From an uncultured Saprospirales bacterium (lineage in GTDB: Bacteria; Bacteroidota; Bacteroidia; Chitinophagales; Saprospiraceae): a DNA stretch of 64,000 nucleotides. Under the pieces are notes generated by a model that saw only the letters and a program-made list of their open reading frames with translations, was not told the DNA's origin and searched no databases. A program made the position numbers and the translations under genes. The stretch is from assembly GCA_937864265.1 (NCBI GenBank), contig CALMIR010000017.1, positions 104,892 to 168,891 on the forward strand. Direction: 5' to 3'. Positions 53,016-62,766 of this stretch are shown one piece after another (position 1 is the stretch's first letter; each line of letters starts with the position of its first letter).

Positions 53016-55478
53016 TTAAAGTCCATCTAAGCCACCAGCTTGAGCCGTCCAAGTCCAGAAAAAGATAGAAACATTAGCGACTGGAGAACCTCCGGCAGAG
53101 ATACCCGCTGGAATTGCCCCCCCTTGTTCCATCAAAGCGGGAAGATCCTGTGGATTCACGTCAAAAGTAACGTTTTCAAAGGTAGTATTCGCAACTTCAT
53201 CTTCTGTTATGGTTAGGCCCTCAAGTGGGGCTATAAAGTGGAGGTTCTTTAAATCTACAGGTGTATAGTTATCAACATCTATTAAAGAGCCACCAGTAGT
53301 TGCATTACTTGTAACGGCAACGATAGTACCATTCTGAATGGTGTGACGTGCTTCGTAAGAGCCTTCAGGTCCGTCCAATTCAAAGCAGTTACCTCCAGGG
53401 GTAATCACTACGAAGTTATCCAAGGTGCCGCCCCAAGCCTGATCTGTGTCAATGGCATCATCGCCAACCTGCCAAACTACTACATTAGACACATTGACGT
53501 TACCGCCAAACCATTCTATGCCGTCATCTCGACACCCAACAATTTCTATGTGATCGATAGTGGTACCAGAACCGACTCCAGCCAGTGTTAGCCCATTGAT
53601 TTCGTTGCCTTCGCCAATGTTTGTACCACCGTGACGAATAGAAACATAACGGAGAACACCCGAGTTGTCAAATTCATCATCTCCGCCATAGTAGTGGTCG
53701 TTGTCGAATGCAGAAAGTCCTTCAATGATCATTTCCCCTGTATTGACCACTGAGTCTACTGAGATAAGCGCCCTGCCTAATAAGATGACACCGCCCCATA
53801 AGCCGTTATGCGTCGAATTTAAATTAGGGCTGCCGAAGTTTCCAACGGCAATATCATCAGGAGTGATTTCGTCCGCAATGGAAGTGAATATAATGGGTGC
53901 TTCTGGTGTGCCTTCGGCCATCAGTTTCCCCCCACGGGCTATTATAAGTGCCGAAGAATTGACCCCTTCGCCAATTAGCCCCTTAATGACAGTACCCGGT
54001 TGAATGGTAAGGGTTACTCCATCAACAACTGTGGTATGACCTGCAAGAATATAAATTTTACCTGAAGTCCATATAGCATCAGTAGTAATGTCACCCAGAA
54101 CTACTATTGGCTGACCCGGGCTTATCGAATCGCAGGTCTGCAAATCGCCTATATCGTATGATCCTGGATCGCTTGCAAGTGAAAGGCTCACAGATGGGCT
54201 TTGGGTAGTATTTTCTTGGTCGATGGCTTGAAGGTCGAGCGTACCTTCTAATAAGAAGACAAGGTTGAATAAACCATCATCATCGGTAAGGGTATAACTT
54301 GTTTCACCGTTGAATTGATACCACACTAAAGCGCCATCAATAGCTGCGCCTTCGCAATCTACTACTTTGCCATTGATGGATATCAAAGTAATTGCAATCG
54401 TTACTGTTCCTAAATCCGTGGCTGTATTGAAGGTGCCCAACTCAAGGGGTTGGCTTAGGTCTTCACCCAACCACACACTTATGGACACAGATTGCCCAAT
54501 GGGAACCGATGCACACAGATTGCCATCAATATCAGTTTGTCCAAAGAAGTAGGCGATTTGTTGATCTGGTGAAGATATCAGGTACGTGAATCCGGATAGC
54601 GCGATTCCCTCCTGATCGACCAAGCTCATGCATACTTCTGTTGGATCAAAAGGTATATCGCAATTCCACCAAGAAAAGTGGCTTACTTCGGCTTCAAGAT
54701 AGTTTCCCTTATTGAATGCTATGCCTTCTTCCACCCATTTACCCGTATTTTCGTCCATGCTCCAAAGGGGAACTTCATTGGGGATTGAGCCGTAATTATT
54801 GGGAACTGGGAATTCCAATTTAGCTGTTTGTCCATCTGGAATACTCAATTCGTTTCCCGATTCGTCGAATAGTTCAACAGCGTACATCCCATAGGATTGC
54901 AAAGTATATAACTCGCCGTTCACTCCAATAGCCGACATATCTCCTGGTGCATCTTCAAGGAAACCGGACTCAGTAGGGTTGTAATACCTGCTCTTGACGA
55001 GTACAGCGCCAGTATAATTACTACCATCGGATTTTTTTAGGAAAGACGGAAGGCTCAAACGGCCATTTTGGCTAATAGCGCCAGTACTGCCTGTTGTGAA
55101 AACCGTCTCCATTTCGAATTGGTGCATCTCCAATCGGATGCTACTTCGACTATTGCTTCGGCCTCGCAGCAATTTTACTTGCTTCATCCAGCCATCTAAT
55201 TCAATGATAACAGGTAGTCCATCAGCAGGTATGGATAAGCCATTGAGTTGGATCAAGCCACGCTGATCGGAATAGCGTGTAATCGCCTTTGGGGTATTGG
55301 TCAGAACGGCACCCTCTAATGGGTTGCCAACTTCATCTACTACTTGTATCAAGAAAGAAACATTGGTGTTATCCGGCACAGTAGTGGTATCGGTTTCTAC
55401 CCGTATTTGATCATCTTTGGTACATTGCAATGAGGTGAATATTAAAATCAGAAGTGCAAAAAGGTTTATGTTCTTCAT
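53016..55478 (-). CDS. Large lipoprotein with carboxypeptidase-like and beta-helix regions
   Basis: Start at 55478 (MKNINLFALLILIFTSLQC), giving a lipoprotein signal with the lipidated Cys19 and 820 residues; the longer open frame upstream includes no signal. Residues about 50-115 and 410-470 resemble carboxypeptidase regulatory-like beta-sandwich modules (VVDEVGNPLEGAV, KVVDCEGAAIDGALVW). From about 520 on, the sequence is repetitive and Gly/Asn-rich, as in right-handed beta-helix proteins (LTIQPGTVIKGL, IIEGLSAFDNDHYYGGDDEF, IDHIEIVGCRDDGIEWFGGN). Likely a surface lipoprotein; ligand or enzymatic activity not recognised. The ECF pair lies downstream on the same strand. Confidence 0.82.
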   Translation of the reverse strand: MKNINLFALLILIFTSLQCTKDDQIRVETDTTTVPDNTNVSFLIQVVDEVGNPLEGAVLTNTPKAITRYSDQRGLIQLNGLSIPADGLPVIIELDGWMKQVKLLRGRSNSRSSIRLEMHQFEMETVFTTGSTGAISQNGRLSLPSFLKKSDGSNYTGAVLVKSRYYNPTESGFLEDAPGDMSAIGVNGELYTLQSYGMYAVELFDESGNELSIPDGQTAKLEFPVPNNYGSIPNEVPLWSMDENTGKWVEEGIAFNKGNYLEAEVSHFSWWNCDIPFDPTEVCMSLVDQEGIALSGFTYLISSPDQQIAYFFGQTDIDGNLCASVPIGQSVSISVWLGEDLSQPLELGTFNTATDLGTVTIAITLISINGKVVDCEGAAIDGALVWYQFNGETSYTLTDDDGLFNLVFLLEGTLDLQAIDQENTTQSPSVSLSLASDPGSYDIGDLQTCDSISPGQPIVVLGDITTDAIWTSGKIYILAGHTTVVDGVTLTIQPGTVIKGLIGEGVNSSALIIARGGKLMAEGTPEAPIIFTSIADEITPDDIAVGNFGSPNLNSTHNGLWGGVILLGRALISVDSVVNTGEMIIEGLSAFDNDHYYGGDDEFDNSGVLRYVSIRHGGTNIGEGNEINGLTLAGVGSGTTIDHIEIVGCRDDGIEWFGGNVNVSNVVVWQVGDDAIDTDQAWGGTLDNFVVITPGGNCFELDGPEGSYEARHTIQNGTIVAVTSNATTGGSLIDVDNYTPVDLKNLHFIAPLEGLTITEDEVANTTFENVTFDVNPQDLPALMEQGGAIPAGISAGGSPVANVSIFFWTWTAQAGGLDGL

Positions 55479-55624
55479 TGTTTTAATGTTTATAACTTGT
55501 AGTAATTTTTTTGTGTTGTAAAAGCCTGTTTTCAGGGACCTGAAAAGCTGGCCTCCTTTCCACAGCACAAAGGCTTGCCAGCAGTTCAGCACCCCGGGTA
55601 CTAACACGAATGGTTTTAGGTATT

Positions 55625-55659
55625 GATCACTTTTGTTCAACAATAGCATAAAAGTGATC
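55625..55659. repeat. Inverted repeat upstream of the lipoprotein gene
   Basis: The arms gatcactttt and aaaagtgatc pair perfectly around a 15-base loop, 150 bases before the lipoprotein start. It could be an operator or an RNA hairpin in the leader; neither is proven. Confidence 0.5.
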
Positions 55660-55854
55660 TCGTCAACCAAACGCACGAATGCAAAAGCCATTCAATAAGC
55701 CTATACTTGTGGAATGAGAGAAACGATACAAGGCAAGAAAAAATAATTGCAGAACCAATGACTTCGATTTTCTTATAAAGGGTAAATCACTTCCTAAACA
55801 GAGCGTATTCTGATAGATAATCCAACATCAAACAACTGCCAGGCAAGTCAACTA

Positions 55855-55985
55855 GAAACCATCCGCCTCCCGCTGAAAGCGGGATTCGCTCGCCCGGCCC
55901 GTCCGACCGGAATCATCCGGGCGGGATGGCCCCGCTGAGGCCGATACGCTCAGAGGGATCGGACGGGGGCAGGGAAACCAGAAAC
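55855..55985 (+). repeat. 131-bp multi-hairpin dispersed repeat, copy B
   Basis: Same length and order as 12123-12253. Hairpins: cccgctgaaagcggg, the cgcccgg/ccgggcg pair, and a cccgctgag / ctcagaggg pair that is imperfect here. It ends a few bases from the 3' end of dapB (minus strand), so it could also affect that mRNA end. Confidence 0.8.
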
Positions 55986-55986
55986 C

Positions 55987-56703
55987 TCACAACATATCTT
56001 TCATTTCAAAGTACCCCTTTTTGCCAATCAGCCACTTGGCGGCTTCTATGGCACCCTGCACAAAACCAGCGCGGCTGTGCGCTTCGTGTTTGATGGAAAG
56101 GGTATCAATAGCTGAGCGATACACCACTTCATGCGTACCGGGCACTTCTCCTTCCCGGACAGAATGAATGGGTATAGTGTTTGGGTCAGCATTCGAGCTA
56201 AGCGACCATTGATCTTTTTCAGGCAGCAGGGACAGCAGGTCTTCTGCCAGGCTAATGGCCGTTCCACTTGGGGCGTCCTTTTTATGTACATGGTGAATTT
56301 CTGTCAGGGCTACTTGATAAGTGCTGAATTGAGCCATTTTTTCGGCTAAAAACCGATTGAGCGCAAAAAAAATATTGACCCCGAGACTGAAATTGGAGGC
56401 ATAAAACAAAGCACTATTATACGCTGTACACCATTGCTTGGCGGTATCCAACTCACTGAGCCATCCCGTAGTGCCGCATACCACTGGAACGCCCCGTTGC
56501 ATGGTATTTTTCAAATGGTTCAGCACCGCATCCGGGCTGGAAAATTCAATAGCCACATCAGCCGCCTCCAGCTTAGTCCATTCTTCTGGGGAACTTGTAG
56601 AATTGCTCTTGAAAACAATTTCGTGCCCTTGTTCTATTGCCAGCTTTTCAATTAGGCGACCCATTTTGCCATAACCCAATAGCGCTATTTTAAGCGTATC
56701 CAT
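55987..56703 (-). CDS. dapB: 4-hydroxy-tetrahydrodipicolinate reductase
   Basis: 238 residues. The NAD(P)-binding motif GYGKMG is at 10-15, the CGTTGW motif at about 76-81, and the catalytic His/Lys segment EIHHVHKKDAPSGTA at about 136-150. It reduces the dihydrodipicolinate precursor in lysine and diaminopimelate synthesis. Length is slightly short, as in Bacteroidota homologues. Other dap genes are not adjacent. Confidence 0.94.
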   Translation of the reverse strand: MDTLKIALLGYGKMGRLIEKLAIEQGHEIVFKSNSTSSPEEWTKLEAADVAIEFSSPDAVLNHLKNTMQRGVPVVCGTTGWLSELDTAKQWCTAYNSALFYASNFSLGVNIFFALNRFLAEKMAQFSTYQVALTEIHHVHKKDAPSGTAISLAEDLLSLLPEKDQWSLSSNADPNTIPIHSVREGEVPGTHEVVYRSAIDTLSIKHEAHSRAGFVQGAIEAAKWLIGKKGYFEMKDML

Positions 56704-56736
56704 TTTTTTGTTGTCTTTAATGTGACCTGAGAATCG

Positions 56737-56754
56737 GTTCTTCGTCTGAAGAAC
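56737..56754. promoter_or_regulatory. Palindrome upstream of dapB
   Basis: The perfect inverted repeat gttcttc-gtct-gaagaac lies just upstream of dapB. Its position suits an operator; the binding protein is unknown. Confidence 0.4.
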
Positions 56755-56875
56755 AAATCGCTAAACAAACACTTTTTTTTTAGAATAATAGGGGAATGGC
56801 TCAATTAGAATCTGTGCATTGAATTAGAATATTTTAGAGCGCCTATCCTCAGCATTTCTCAAAAAGCTAAAATGC

Positions 56876-56910
56876 AGCCGATGCCTTTGTTGGGGGTCGG
56901 CTTTTTTATT
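56876..56910 (+). terminator. Orphan terminator upstream of the suf operon
   Basis: A stem agccgatgcc / ggggtcggct with one mismatch and one wobble pair is followed by tttttta. No plus-strand gene precedes it (dapB is divergent), so it may end a small RNA or leader transcript starting in the 56755-56875 interval. Confidence 0.6.
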
Positions 56911-57007
56911 TTGCAGCGTGGGCTAGGAATTGCTTAGCAAGAGGACACAAGCATGTTTTTACTTCTTCTTTCAGAAAAGAAAAAAAATAACTTCCTTTGT
57001 GAACCTT

Positions 57008-57040
57008 ATTTATACTTTTTTGTATAAATTCGTAAACTTG
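57008..57040 (+). promoter_or_regulatory. suf promoter region with palindromic operator-like site
   Basis: The inverted repeat atttatac-tttttt-gtataaat at 57008-57029 lies just before a -7-like TAAACTTG at 57033-57040. It would overlap the -33 region, the usual place for an Rrf2-type repressor to act. The Rrf2 gene at the end of this operon is the obvious candidate. Confidence 0.5.
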
Positions 57041-57072
57041 TTTGAATTAAGTCTAAATAAACAGACCGAATC

Positions 57073-58518
57073 ATGAGTGATTCTATGCAAACGCTGGAGG
57101 CACATACCCGAAGCGACTATAAATACGGCTTTACCAGCGATATTGAAACAGAAACCATTCCAAAAGGTTTGAGCGAAGACGTGGTAAGGCTCATTTCTCA
57201 AAAGAAAAACGAACCCGAGTGGTTGACGGAATGGCGATTGAAAGCCTATCGGCATTGGTTGACCATGACAGAACCTGTCTGGCCAAATGTACATTATCCA
57301 GCCATCGATTATCAAGACATAATCTACTATGCAGCTCCCAAGCCCAAAAAGGAACTGAGTAGCCTGGACGAAGTGGATCCGGAATTGTTGCGCACTTTTG
57401 AAAAATTGGGTATCCCGCTAGATGAGCAAAAGCTTTTGGCAGGCGTAGCCGTAGATGCAGTGATTGACAGTGTTTCGGTGAAAACGACTTATAAAGAAAA
57501 GCTGGCCGAATTGGGCATCATTTTTTGTTCTTTTAGTGAAGCTGTGAAAGAGCACCCCGAATTGGTGCGCCAATACCTCGGTTCCGTCGTTCCAGCTACA
57601 GACAATTATTTTGCTGCGCTCAACTCCGCTGTTTTTAGTGATGGCTCTTTTGTATATATTCCCAAGGGGGTAAGGTGCCCCATGGAATTGTCCACCTATT
57701 TTCGCATCAATGAGCGCAATACAGGTCAGTTTGAGCGTACGCTCATTGTGGCAGAAGAGGGCAGTTATGTCAGTTACCTCGAAGGCTGTACCGCACCCAT
57801 GCGCGATGAAAACCAATTGCATGCTGCTGTGGTGGAATTAGTATCAATGGACAGAGCCTCCATCAAGTACTCTACGGTTCAAAACTGGTATCCCGGCGAT
57901 AAAAATGGCGTAGGTGGCATTTACAATTTTGTCACAAAGCGCGGCTTATGTGCAGGCTATCAGTCAAAAATTTCCTGGACACAGGTCGAAACAGGGTCTT
58001 CCATCACCTGGAAATACCCGAGTTGCATCCTGAAAGGCGATGAATCAGTGGGCGAATTTTACTCCGTAGCTGTGACCAACAACTACCAGCAAGCGGATAC
58101 AGGCACTAAAATGATCCACTTGGGCAAAAACACGAAAAGCACCATCATTTCAAAGGGCATCTCTGCTGGTTTTAGTAACAATTCTTACCGCGGATTGGTG
58201 AAAATCGGTAAAAAAGCCACGAATGCCCATAACTTCTCCCAATGCGATTCTCTGCTTATGGGCGATAAGTGCGGGGCACATACCTTCCCTTATCTGGAAG
58301 TAGAAAATAGCACGGCCAAAGTCGAACACGAAGCGACCACCTCTAAAATTGGCGAGGACCAGCTCTTTTATTTGCAGCAACGTGGGTTGAGTGAAGAAGA
58401 CGCCATCAATATGATTGTCAATGGCTATTGCAAAGAAGTTTTCAACGAATTGCCGATGGAATTTGCTGTGGAGGCGCAAAAATTGCTGGCCATCAGCTTG
58501 GAGGGAAGTGTAGGATAA
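57073..58518 (+). CDS. sufB: Fe-S cluster assembly scaffold SufB
   Basis: 481 residues, the usual SufB length. Family hallmarks include [35 protein letters not shown], and the C-terminal beta-helix core ([31 protein letters not shown]). It forms the scaffold with SufC and SufD on which Fe-S clusters are built from sulfur delivered by SufS-SufE. First gene of a complete suf operon. Confidence 0.96.
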   Translation: MSDSMQTLEAHTRSDYKYGFTSDIETETIPKGLSEDVVRLISQKKNEPEWLTEWRLKAYRHWLTMTEPVWPNVHYPAIDYQDIIYYAAPKPKKELSSLDEVDPELLRTFEKLGIPLDEQKLLAGVAVDAVIDSVSVKTTYKEKLAELGIIFCSFSEAVKEHPELVRQYLGSVVPATDNYFAALNSAVFSDGSFVYIPKGVRCPMELSTYFRINERNTGQFERTLIVAEEGSYVSYLEGCTAPMRDENQLHAAVVELVSMDRASIKYSTVQNWYPGDKNGVGGIYNFVTKRGLCAGYQSKISWTQVETGSSITWKYPSCILKGDESVGEFYSVAVTNNYQQADTGTKMIHLGKNTKSTIISKGISAGFSNNSYRGLVKIGKKATNAHNFSQCDSLLMGDKCGAHTFPYLEVENSTAKVEHEATTSKIGEDQLFYLQQRGLSEEDAINMIVNGYCKEVFNELPMEFAVEAQKLLAISLEGSVG

Positions 58519-58550
58519 AAACTCAAAGTCTTTTAAAAAAACGCATTACA

Positions 58551-59312
58551 ATGCTTCATATCAATAACTTAAAAGTTTCAGTCAACGAAAAGACCATCTT
58601 AAATGGCATTGATTTGCACGTGAATCCGGGCGAAGTACACGCCATCATGGGGCCAAACGGATCGGGCAAGAGCACCCTGGCCAATGTATTGGCTGGTCGG
58701 GAAGATTATGAAATTGAGGGGGGCAGCATCTTTTTCGATGGAAAAGACCTATTGGAAATGGAAGTGGACGAACGCGCCCATGCGGGTATTTTCCTGGCCT
58801 TCCAGTATCCTGTGGAAATTCCTGGAGTAAGCAATGCCACTTTCTTAAAAAGCATTGTCAATGCTGTGCGCAAAGCCAATGACCAGCCCGAGTTGAATGC
58901 GCCCCAGTTGCTCAAGCTGCTGCGCGAGAAAATTGACTTGTTGGGCATGGATCAGAAATTGTTACAGCGTTCGTTAAACGAAGGCTTCTCCGGTGGCGAG
59001 AAAAAGCGCAATGAGATGTTGCAAATGGCTTTACTGGAGCCGCGCTTGGGGATATTGGACGAAACGGATTCCGGGCTAGACATCGATGCCCTGCGCATAG
59101 TTGCCGATGCAGTCAACCAACTCCGCTCTCCTGAACGTAGTTTCATCGTAGTCACCCACTACCAACGCTTGTTGAACTACATCGTTCCTGATGTTGTGCA
59201 CGTGTTGTACAATGGGCGAATAGTTAAATCGGGCGATAAAAGCCTGGCCTTATTATTGGAAGAAAAAGGATACGATTGGGTCAAGGAAGAAGCGAACGCC
59301 ATTGCCCAATAG
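58551..59312 (+). CDS. sufC: Fe-S assembly ATPase SufC
   Basis: Start at 58551 ([15 protein letters not shown]), giving 253 residues; an open frame beginning at 58428 overlaps sufB and is not the real start. Walker [10 protein letters not shown] (about 34-42), signature FSGGEKKR and Walker [13 protein letters not shown] are intact. The ATPase drives shape changes of the SufB-SufD scaffold. It is 32 bases downstream of sufB. Confidence 0.96.
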   Translation: MLHINNLKVSVNEKTILNGIDLHVNPGEVHAIMGPNGSGKSTLANVLAGREDYEIEGGSIFFDGKDLLEMEVDERAHAGIFLAFQYPVEIPGVSNATFLKSIVNAVRKANDQPELNAPQLLKLLREKIDLLGMDQKLLQRSLNEGFSGGEKKRNEMLQMALLEPRLGILDETDSGLDIDALRIVADAVNQLRSPERSFIVVTHYQRLLNYIVPDVVHVLYNGRIVKSGDKSLALLLEEKGYDWVKEEANAIAQ

Positions 59313-59339
59313 GTATTACCCATTTTTAAAGTCATCACC

Positions 59340-60683
59340 ATGTCGAGCATAGTTGTTGAAGCTAAACATACGGAAATAAAGGAGCACTTTGGTTTGCTGT
59401 TCCAGGCATTTGAACAATCCTTGAACGGCCAGTCGGCGCAGCCTTTGCACCTGATACGCCAATCGGCTTTGAAGCGTTTTTCAGAAGAATTGGATTTTCC
59501 GACGCGAAGAGACGAAGCCTGGAAATATACTTCTGTTAACCGTTTGCTACAGGGACGCTACGAATTGGGCAATGCAGCAGATATCAGCGCAGCAGCCATC
59601 CAGCCCTTTGTCCCACCTTTCGCGGAAAAACATCTGTTGGTATTTGTCAATGGCATTTATCAGGAGCAGCTTTCGCAAATCGGATCATTGGAAAATGGGG
59701 TAGTGGTTGCAAGTTTAAAAAATGCTTTGCAACATCCTGATAATCAAGAAAAAATCAGCCCATACTTACAAGAGATGGCGCATAGCGCCAATATATTCAA
59801 AGTGCTGAATGCCGCTTTTTTAGAACAGGGTAGCTTTGTTTATGTCCCTAAGCATACTCGCCTGGATCGCCCCGTTGTGGTGTTACACATCAGCACCAAC
59901 GCGACAGCCGCAGCTTTCATCAACCATAGCAACTTCTTGCTGATGGATATCGGCAGCGAAGCCACAGTCGTAGAGGGCTTTTTCTCGCTCTACGATGGCG
60001 ATAGGGCTGATTTTACAAACATCAACACAGTAGCTGCGCTTCAGCGCAATGCCCGCCTGACCCATTGCCGCCTGCAATACGAAAACGAGCAAGCATTTAT
60101 TGTACAAAATAACAGTGCCCAGCAAGGGGGCGACAGCGTTTTGACTTCCATTCAGGTGGACTTAGGGGCCAGTTTGGTGCGCAACAACCTCTCCGCCCAT
60201 TTGCTGCAAAGCAATACGGAAACCCATTTGTACGGCATCTATTTCGGAAAAGGAACGCAACATATAGACAACCATACCTTTATTGACCATGCTCCGGCAC
60301 ATTGCCAGAGCAATGAATTGTACAAAGGCATTTTGGCCGATAGCGCCAGAGGGGTTTTCAACGGGCAGGTGATGGTGCGCAAGGATGCACAGAAAACCAA
60401 CGCTTTTCAGCAAAACAGCACCCTGCTGGCTTCCGAAAAAGCCATCATGGATGCCAAGCCTCAACTGGAGATTTTTGCAGATGATGTGCGCTGTAGCCAC
60501 GGTGCGACCATCGGGCAATTAGACGAGCAAGCCGTTTTTTACCTCCGTACTCGCGGCTTAGGGGAAGAACAGGCGCGTTCGCTGTTGCAGCACGCCTTCC
60601 TGTTTGAGGTGTTGGAAAAAATGGAAGACGACGTGATACGCAATTGGATTGAAGGGTTTATTAATCAAAAATTTGAAGCATAA
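59340..60683 (+). CDS. sufD: Fe-S cluster assembly protein SufD
   Basis: 447 residues. It shares the SufB-type beta-helix core, with the conserved AHCQSNELYKGILADSARGV and DDVRCSHGATIGQLDEQAVF motifs. It partners with SufB and SufC. It is 27 bases downstream of sufC and 6 bases upstream of sufS. Confidence 0.95.
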   Translation: MSSIVVEAKHTEIKEHFGLLFQAFEQSLNGQSAQPLHLIRQSALKRFSEELDFPTRRDEAWKYTSVNRLLQGRYELGNAADISAAAIQPFVPPFAEKHLLVFVNGIYQEQLSQIGSLENGVVVASLKNALQHPDNQEKISPYLQEMAHSANIFKVLNAAFLEQGSFVYVPKHTRLDRPVVVLHISTNATAAAFINHSNFLLMDIGSEATVVEGFFSLYDGDRADFTNINTVAALQRNARLTHCRLQYENEQAFIVQNNSAQQGGDSVLTSIQVDLGASLVRNNLSAHLLQSNTETHLYGIYFGKGTQHIDNHTFIDHAPAHCQSNELYKGILADSARGVFNGQVMVRKDAQKTNAFQQNSTLLASEKAIMDAKPQLEIFADDVRCSHGATIGQLDEQAVFYLRTRGLGEEQARSLLQHAFLFEVLEKMEDDVIRNWIEGFINQKFEA

Positions 60684-60689
60684 TCGAAC

Positions 60690-61937
60690 ATGGCGGTGGC
60701 AGTTCACGAAAAAAAGCAGGTTTTGGATATGGCGGCGTTGAGGAAGGATTTTCCCATCCTGGAGCGGCCTATGAATGGCCGACCCATGGTTTTTTTGGAC
60801 AGCGCGGCCTCCAGCCAAAAACCCATTTCCGTTTTACAAACGCTCGATCATTACTACCGACATACTCACGCCAATGTACATCGCGGGGTATATCAGCTCA
60901 GCCAGGAAGCGACGGATGCCTTTGAAGCGGCAAGAAGAACCATTGCCCGTTTCATCCACGCGCCTACTGATAAAGAAGTGCTGTTTGTGCGCGGCACCAC
61001 AGAAGGGATCAACTTGGTTGCTTCCTCCTATGGTCGTTCGTTTTTACAGCCGGGCGATGAAATACTCATCAGCACGATGGAGCACCACAGTAATATCGTG
61101 CCCTGGCAGATGATAGCCGAACAAATGGGTGCTCGAATCAAAGTATGGCCCATTACGCCTGCCGGTGAATTGATCTGGGAAGCCGCTGATGAATTGATGG
61201 GGCCAAAGGTGAAGATAGTAGCCATCACCCATATTTCCAACGCATTGGGCACCATCAATCCGGTGAAAGACATCATCGAACTGGCCCATAGCCGAGGCAT
61301 TCCCGTGCTATTAGACGGCGCACAGGCCATTCCGCACCTGAAAGTAGATGTTCAGGCACTGGATGTGGATTTCTATACATTTTCCGGGCATAAAATGTTT
61401 GGCCCTACGGGCATAGGCATTTTGTACGGCAAGGAAAAGTGGCTTGATCAAATGCCCCCTTATCACGGTGGCGGCGAAATGATCGAGCGCGTTACTTTTG
61501 AAAAAACGACTTATAACGAACTGCCCCACAAATTTGAGGCCGGCACCCCAGATATTTCCGGGGCAGTCGGTTTGGCGGCAGCCGTGGACTATATGGAAAG
61601 CATTGGCCATGAAGCCATTGGCCAACACGAACACGCATTATTGGAATACGCGACCGAGCAACTATTGGGCATAGACGGGCTTCGGATCATCGGCACGGCA
61701 GCGCAAAAAGCCAGCGTCATTTCCTTTATGGTGGAAGGGTTACACCCTTATGACATAGGTGCTTTGCTGGATAAAATGGGCATCGCTGTACGCACCGGGC
61801 ACCATTGCACCCAACCCCTGATGGATTGGTACGGCATTCCGGGAACGGTGCGGGCTTCCTTTGCTTTTTACAATAGCTTCGAGGATGTGGAGCGATTGGT
61901 GGAAGGGGTCAAGCGGGCGGTTCAAATGCTTGCTTGA
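60690..61937 (+). CDS. sufS: Cysteine desulfurase SufS
   Basis: 415 residues. The PLP-binding Lys lies in FYTFSGHKMFGPTG, the sulfur-accepting Cys in RTGHHCTQPLM, and early motifs such as FLDSAASSQKP and HANVHRG fit the group II desulfurases. It removes sulfur from cysteine and passes it to SufE, encoded next. Confidence 0.96.
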   Translation: MAVAVHEKKQVLDMAALRKDFPILERPMNGRPMVFLDSAASSQKPISVLQTLDHYYRHTHANVHRGVYQLSQEATDAFEAARRTIARFIHAPTDKEVLFVRGTTEGINLVASSYGRSFLQPGDEILISTMEHHSNIVPWQMIAEQMGARIKVWPITPAGELIWEAADELMGPKVKIVAITHISNALGTINPVKDIIELAHSRGIPVLLDGAQAIPHLKVDVQALDVDFYTFSGHKMFGPTGIGILYGKEKWLDQMPPYHGGGEMIERVTFEKTTYNELPHKFEAGTPDISGAVGLAAAVDYMESIGHEAIGQHEHALLEYATEQLLGIDGLRIIGTAAQKASVISFMVEGLHPYDIGALLDKMGIAVRTGHHCTQPLMDWYGIPGTVRASFAFYNSFEDVERLVEGVKRAVQMLA

Positions 61938-61977
61938 GCCAAGGCCGACGCTTTTAAAAACAACAAGCGAGTTCAGC

Positions 61978-62397
61978 ATGAGCATCAACGACATACAAGA
62001 TACCATCGCAGAGGAATTTGCCCTGTTTGGCGATTGGATGGAGAAGTACGAATACATCATTGACTTGGGCAAGGAGTTGCCCTTGATTGAGCCGCAGTAC
62101 AAAGACGAGGATCACCTCATCCGGGGTTGCCAAAGCAAGGTATGGCTGCATGCCGATTACCGCGATGGCAAAATTGGATTTACTGCCGATAGCGACGCGG
62201 TGATTACGAAAGGCATTATCGCGCTTTTGATACGGGTATTGTCGAACCAAACGCCGGAAGCGATTGCAAACGCCGATTTGTATTTTATTGACCGAATCGG
62301 ATTGAAAGAACACCTTTCGCCCAATCGCTCGAATGGCTTGGTAAGTATGGTCAAACAAATGAAATTATTCGCGCTGGCACTGCAAGCCAGCCATTGA
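61978..62397 (+). CDS. sufE: Sulfur acceptor protein SufE
   Basis: Start at 61978 (MSINDIQDTIAEEFALF), giving 139 residues; the overlapping open frame from 61861 is an artefact. The sulfur-carrying Cys51 lies in LIRGCQSKVWL. It accepts persulfide from SufS and hands it to SufBCD. Confidence 0.95.
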   Translation: MSINDIQDTIAEEFALFGDWMEKYEYIIDLGKELPLIEPQYKDEDHLIRGCQSKVWLHADYRDGKIGFTADSDAVITKGIIALLIRVLSNQTPEAIANADLYFIDRIGLKEHLSPNRSNGLVSMVKQMKLFALALQASH

Positions 62398-62401
62398 GCG
62401 T

Positions 62402-62713
62402 ATGGACAAAAAAGCGGTTGAAGATCAAATCATTGAAGCCCTCAAAACGGTGTATGACCCGGAAATCCCGGTTGACATCTATGAACTGGGGCTGATTTAT
62501 GGGATAAGCATCGGAGAGGGTGGCCTGGTCAACTTGGAAATGACCCTGACTTCACCGATGTGTCCGGTAGCGGAATCCCTGCCGATGGAAGTGCAGGAAA
62601 AGGTATTGTCCGTACCAGCCGTGAGCGATGTGGACTTGAAAGTGGTATATGACCCGCCCTGGAGCAAAGACCGCATGAGCGAAGAGGCGCGCTTGATGCT
62701 GGATATGTTTTAG
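62402..62713 (+). CDS. sufT: SufT-type Fe-S maturation protein (DUF59/MIP18)
   Basis: 103 residues with the DUF59 core: VYDPEIPVDIYELGLIYGI, MTLTSPMCPVAESLP with Cys54, and VVYDPPW. SufT-like proteins help in maturation of Fe-S enzymes. It begins 4 bases after sufE, so it is coupled. Confidence 0.93.
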   Translation: MDKKAVEDQIIEALKTVYDPEIPVDIYELGLIYGISIGEGGLVNLEMTLTSPMCPVAESLPMEVQEKVLSVPAVSDVDLKVVYDPPWSKDRMSEEARLMLDMF

Positions 62714-62715
62714 AA

Positions 62716-62764
62716 TGGAGTTTCAAGTTTCCCTGCCCGAATCCCGCTTTCAGCGGGAGGCGGT
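62716..62764 (-). repeat. Partial inverted copy of the dispersed palindromic repeat
   Basis: The segment from about 62738 to 62764 is the reverse complement of the left end of the 55855 element, including its hairpin (tcccgct-ttc-agcggga at 62742-62758), with the GTTTCCCTGCCC end next to it. The middle hairpins are missing. It sits just downstream of sufT. Confidence 0.7.
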
Positions 62765-62766
62765 TG

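Larger units (their letters stand above)
55479..55986. other. Intergenic region between lipoprotein gene and dapB
   Basis: About 500 bases without a gene. It holds a 10-bp inverted repeat at 55625-55659 and the 131-bp dispersed element at 55855-55985. I see no other structured element, and the lipoprotein promoter boxes are not clear. Confidence 0.55.
56704..57072. other. Intergenic region between dapB and sufB with several structures
   Basis: It contains a palindrome 33 bases from the dapB start, a terminator-like hairpin pointing toward suf with no known gene before it, and a palindrome over the suf promoter region, each listed separately. An 8-codon frame starting at 56794 is too short to judge. 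Confidence 0.5.

Noticed and set aside
58428..58550. Extended N-terminus of SufC overlapping sufB
   Set aside because: The extension has no similarity to SufC, and the ATG at 58551 gives the normal protein.
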